From Moorella thermoacetica (lineage in GTDB: Bacteria; Bacillota; DSM-521; Neomoorellales; Neomoorellaceae): DNA of 64,000 bases. Both the position numbers and the translations under genes were made by a program. Shown here piece after piece: positions 61,184 through 64,000 of the stretch. The stretch's first letter is position 1. Each line of letters starts with the position of its first letter. Location of the stretch: contig NZ_CP012369.1 in NCBI RefSeq assembly GCF_001267405.1, forward strand, positions 1,948,001 through 2,012,000, read 5' to 3'. Under the pieces are notes generated by a model that saw only the letters and a program-made list of their open reading frames with translations, ran no database searches and was not told where the DNA came from.

Positions 61184-62713
61184 TCACTCCGTAAATTTTG
61201 TCAGATCGTGCATCGTGTCGCGCAGGAGAGGATAAAGGGATTTATATATTTCATACAGCCTATCGTAGGCATCTGTTTCGGGTGCTATCGGTTCCACCCG
61301 GCTGGTCACTTTAATGGTCAACCTGCAGGCTTCCTCGACGGAAGGATAAATGCCCGCCCCCACGCCAGCCAGCAGGGCGGCGCCGAAGGCCGGACCGTCG
61401 GTGCTGTTCACCGTGGTTATTGGATACTTAAAGGTACTGGCCAGGATATGGCGCCACAGGGGGCTTCTGGCGCCGCCGCCTGAAACCCGGATTTCCTCTA
61501 CTTTCACCCCGGCCTGCCGGAGCAGCTCCAAGGAGTCCCTCAGGCCGAAAGCAACCCCCTCCATGACGGCCCGTACCAGATGGCCTTTCCGGTGACGCAT
61601 GGTCAGGCCGATAAAAGCGCCCCTAGCCGCCGGATCAGGGTAGGGCGTCCTTTCTCCCAGAAGGTAAGGGAGGAACAGCAATCCTCCTGCGCCGGTGCCG
61701 ACCTCAGCCGCCTGTTCTGTCAACATTTCGTAGGGATCGATATTCTTTACGGCGGCTTCCCGCACCTCCTCGCTACCGAGTTGATTACGGAACCACTGCA
61801 AGGATCCCCCGGCGGCCAGCATCACACCCATCAGGTGCCACTTGCCCGGCACGGCATGGCAGAAGGAATGCAGGGCGCTCCCCGGCTGGGTGTGGGGCCG
61901 ATCGGTCATGACGAAAACTACACCCGACGTACCCAGGGCAGTGGAAATAATTCCTTCTACTACGACTCCTGTACCTATGGCCCCGGCGGCCTGGTCGCCG
62001 CCTCCGCCTACCACCGGCGTTCCCGCCATTAGACCGGTGAGGGCAGCGGCCTCAGGGGTTATGCGTCCGGTTACTTCCGGCGATTCATATACCCGGGGCA
62101 GCCATTCCTCCGGGAGGCCCATGGCGGCCAGTATCTCACCGGACCAGCACCGGTGGGTCATATCCAGGAGCAGGGTTCCGGAAGCGTCAGATACCTCGGT
62201 AGCCAGTTCCCCTGTCAGGCGGAAGCGAATATAATCCTTGGGCAACAGGACATGGCGTATCCTGCTATAGGTTTCCGGTTCATGGCGCTTAAGCCAGACC
62301 AGCTTGGGCGCCGTAAAGCCTGGCAGGACCGGGTTTCCCGTCCACCGGTAGAGTTTTTCTTGCCCTATTTCTTCGTACATCCAGGCGCACTCTGCTCCCG
62401 TTCGCTGGTCGCACCAGAGGATAGCCGGCCGTAAAACCCTGTAATTAGCGTCAAGAACTACCGCCCCATGCATCTGGCCGGAAAGACCCACGCCGGCAAC
62501 ATCGCCGCCTGCCAGACCGCTCCGGGCGAGGACTTCCCGGGCCGCCTCCACCACGGCCCGCCACCACTCCTCCGGATCCTGCTCGGCCCACCCCGGCCGG
62601 GGCTGGCTCAAAGGATACTCTTTATAGGCAGAAGCTACAACCCTGCCGGTTTCCTCCACCAGGAGGGCTTTGGTGCCCGAAGTACCGATATCAATCCCGA
62701 GAAGATACGGCAT
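61184..62713 (-). CDS. xylB: Xylulokinase
   Basis: 509 residues. The FGGY-kinase N-terminus L-L-G-I-D-I-G-T-S-G-T-K-A is followed by G-L-S-G-Q-M-H-G near residue 77, W-C-D-Q-R-T near 98, and G-G-G-D-Q-A-A-G-A-I-G near 236. The C-terminal FGGY signature appears as E-I-R-V-S-G-G-G-A-R-S-P-L-W. It phosphorylates xylulose. The repressor gene starts 8 bases downstream and the isomerase gene is upstream. Confidence 0.93.
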   Translation of the reverse strand: MPYLLGIDIGTSGTKALLVEETGRVVASAYKEYPLSQPRPGWAEQDPEEWWRAVVEAAREVLARSGLAGGDVAGVGLSGQMHGAVVLDANYRVLRPAILWCDQRTGAECAWMYEEIGQEKLYRWTGNPVLPGFTAPKLVWLKRHEPETYSRIRHVLLPKDYIRFRLTGELATEVSDASGTLLLDMTHRCWSGEILAAMGLPEEWLPRVYESPEVTGRITPEAAALTGLMAGTPVVGGGGDQAAGAIGTGVVVEGIISTALGTSGVVFVMTDRPHTQPGSALHSFCHAVPGKWHLMGVMLAAGGSLQWFRNQLGSEEVREAAVKNIDPYEMLTEQAAEVGTGAGGLLFLPYLLGERTPYPDPAARGAFIGLTMRHRKGHLVRAVMEGVAFGLRDSLELLRQAGVKVEEIRVSGGGARSPLWRHILASTFKYPITTVNSTDGPAFGAALLAGVGAGIYPSVEEACRLTIKVTSRVEPIAPETDAYDRLYEIYKSLYPLLRDTMHDLTKFTE

Positions 62714-62791
62714 AATTCCTTTTCCCTTCTGAAAACGTCTATGCTGAAATGGAAGTCGTCGTCCGGTAACTGTTTTAAAATTACTGGCGGA

Positions 62792-63933
62792 TTATACTCC
62801 TTGGAGGCTTAAGGGGCTGAGGATCTCAGGGTTTCTAGCCCGGGCCCGGATAAGGAGAGCTTCTAAGTAACCGGTATAACGTTCCGGGTCCTGGACGCAG
62901 GCAACTACCAGCTCGTGATCGAGATTGTTGATGCGGTCGTTCATGGCCCGGATGGCATCCATGCTATTAATAACCGCCCTTTCCACCGGCATCCGCTCCG
63001 GATTGATATCCAGACCGAACCACCCCTGATAACCGTGCATCTTCAAGACGTAAAGGGCGGCCTCGGCCTGTTCGGGCGCGATTACACCGACGTTTAGGTC
63101 CTGATCGTAATTACCCAGGGGCTGGCTGTTCCAATGGGTATGCACCAGGCGACCGTATTCCAGGGGCAGGCTCAAGGCATAGGGCAGGTCTTCATAACCC
63201 ATGATGACGTGGCCGATTTCCGGGTTGAGTCCCAGCAGGGTATAACCCTGCTGCAGCAGTTCTTTGTTAACAGGATTTTGTAACAATCCTTCTACTTTTT
63301 CCGCCAAGAGAATTCCTTCCGGTGTGGTGCCATAGATTATTCTGCCCCGGGGTTCGTAGGGCTTGGGCTCCATCGCCACCCTAATTCCCGGTACGGCGTC
63401 CATAGCTTCTGCCAGGCCGGCGGCGAACCGACGGCGCATCTCGCTGAAATCGATACCGAAAGGATTTTCGTAACCGTCGATACCCGGCCAGACAACATGG
63501 ACTCTGTCCCCAGTTCCTTATTTATTTCTAGCGTTTCTTTAACGCGCTGGATGGCGGACTGCCTGGCAGCCGGAAGGGGCGACGATAAAGAACCGTAGCA
63601 GTACTGTTCTTCATAGAAAAGGTTGGGTACAACGGTGACCACCTTCATGCCGGTGTCCCGGCAAAAATCCTTATAAAGCGGCAGGTTATGTTCGTTAATC
63701 TCATTGGGGTAATGGGCCTCGATACCCTCCAGCCCGTACTCCTTCAGGCTGGCGAATTTCTCCAAGCGTTCCTCAATGCTCATTTCTTGGCCGTAGCGGA
63801 TATGGAAGCGGCTGTTGCTGCCGGAAAAAAACCAAATTCCGGCTGAGAAGCGGAGGTTGAGCTCAAAGTTCTGCAAGTGCCTGATCAACTCTTCCGGCGA
63901 GCGGCGGGTGGCCTGGTAGCTTAAATCTTGCAT
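62792..63933 (-). pseudogene. TIM-barrel sugar isomerase (xylose/rhamnose isomerase-like) with a one-base frameshift
   Basis: ATG 63933 follows AGAGGAGGAACC. Codons 1-140 encode F-S-A-G-I-W-F-F-S-G, L-E-G-I-E-A-H-Y-P-N and V-V-T-V-V-P-N-L-F-Y, ending K-E-L-G. At a G run (63508-63511 as C on the plus strand) one base is missing; with it the frame continues D-R-V-H-V-V-W-P-G-I-D-G-Y-E-N-P-F-G-I-D to V-A-M-E-P-K-P, G-L-N-P-E-I-G-H, H-T-H-W-N-S-Q and G-L-D-I-N. These are metal-binding strands of xylose-isomerase-like barrels. It is not the classical 440-residue XylA. Context makes it the probable sugar isomerase of the pathway, about 380 residues if repaired. Confidence 0.82.
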
Positions 63934-63948
63934 GGTTCCTCCTCTTTT

Positions 63949-64000
63949 CTAGCTTAAAAGAATGTCTTCTACCGAAATCGGTTCTGGACAGATTTTGCAG
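63949..64000 (-). CDS. 3' end of an upstream gene in the xylose operon (partial)
   Basis: The last 16 codons before TAG 63949-63951 read C-K-I-C-P-E-P-I-S-V-E-D-I-L-L-S in frame from the right edge. The stop lies 15 bases before the isomerase ATG, typical operon spacing. Too short to identify. Confidence 0.4.
   Translation of the reverse strand, partial: CKICPEPISVEDILLS

Noticed and set aside
63971-63982. Palindrome ACCGAAATCGGT that looks like a LacI-family operator ahead of the isomerase gene
   Set aside because: It lies inside an apparent in-frame coding tail of the upstream gene (C-P-E-P-I-S-V-E), so chance within codons is more likely.

Overview
The window reads as chromosome of a thermophilic, spore-forming, anaerobic Firmicute of the Moorella / Thermoanaerobacterales type. 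The sequence support is a Ni-Fe-S carbon monoxide dehydrogenase (cooS), a ferredoxin-dependent 2-oxoacid oxidoreductase, a selenium-dependent molybdenum hydroxylase gene set, a CotF-like spore coat protein, an S-box (SAM-I) riboswitch, Gram-positive type lipoproteins, and many GTG/TTG starts behind strong Shine-Dalgarno (SD) sites. The genus is inferred from this gene content, not from a search. I saw no rRNA, tRNA, CRISPR array or insertion sequence.

Layout, left to right. 1-1910 (minus): a sulfur-transfer operon (TusA-like, siroheme sulfite-reductase-like, ThiF/MoeB-like E1). 2230-7874 (plus): cysK, an orphan cooS, and a NitT/TauT-type ABC importer. 8070-8405: a small His/Cys-rich membrane protein under a CsoR-like operator. 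8532-9728: a graveyard of decayed genes, including a broken second copy of the thiF start. 9991-17495 (plus): yezD, a leader with a terminator, then a second NitT/TauT importer interleaved with an oxalate-CoA-ligase-like enzyme and a complete KorDABC-type oxidoreductase. 17487-18312: a deletion scar joining the 3' halves of two divergent genes (B3/4-domain protein and metI). 18350-20959: promoter, SAM riboswitch and two trans-sulfuration enzymes (metI/metC type). 21046-26069: a lipoprotein, a small membrane protein, a 5'-truncated lgt, a tiny Cys-containing ORF with its own terminator, and copA under a consensus promoter with a CsoR-type operator.

26191-27096 is a UbiA-type prenyltransferase. 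27315-40564 (minus) is a purine/hydantoin-type catabolic and molybdenum-hydroxylase region: YgeW-like carbamoyltransferase, dihydropyrimidinase, threonine-synthase-like enzyme, xanthine-dehydrogenase-like fusion protein, a PLP lyase, YqeB, a YqeC-MocA fusion, an XRE-cupin regulator and two XdhC-type proteins. A YutG/PgpA-like phosphatase is embedded in it. 40557-50021 (minus) holds housekeeping genes: HAD phosphatase, gatB, gatA, gatC, ligA, pcrA. A VapBC-type toxin-antitoxin pair sits between two degenerate copies of a tiny membrane ORF. 50156-54557 carries a protein of unknown function, a CotF-like coat protein, thiM, a membrane-anchored glutamate-synthase-domain protein and a cupin.

54877-63933 (minus) is a xylose-type operon: TIM-barrel isomerase, xylulokinase, LacI-family repressor, DUF4380-like protein, XylF, XylG, XylH. 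Two genes in it (repressor and isomerase) are each broken by one missing G in a G run. A few codons of a further gene enter at the right edge.

The recurring themes are sulfur and methionine metabolism, ferredoxin-linked one- and two-carbon chemistry, copper handling, and several gene-decay or deletion scars where divergent genes have lost their 5' ends together.
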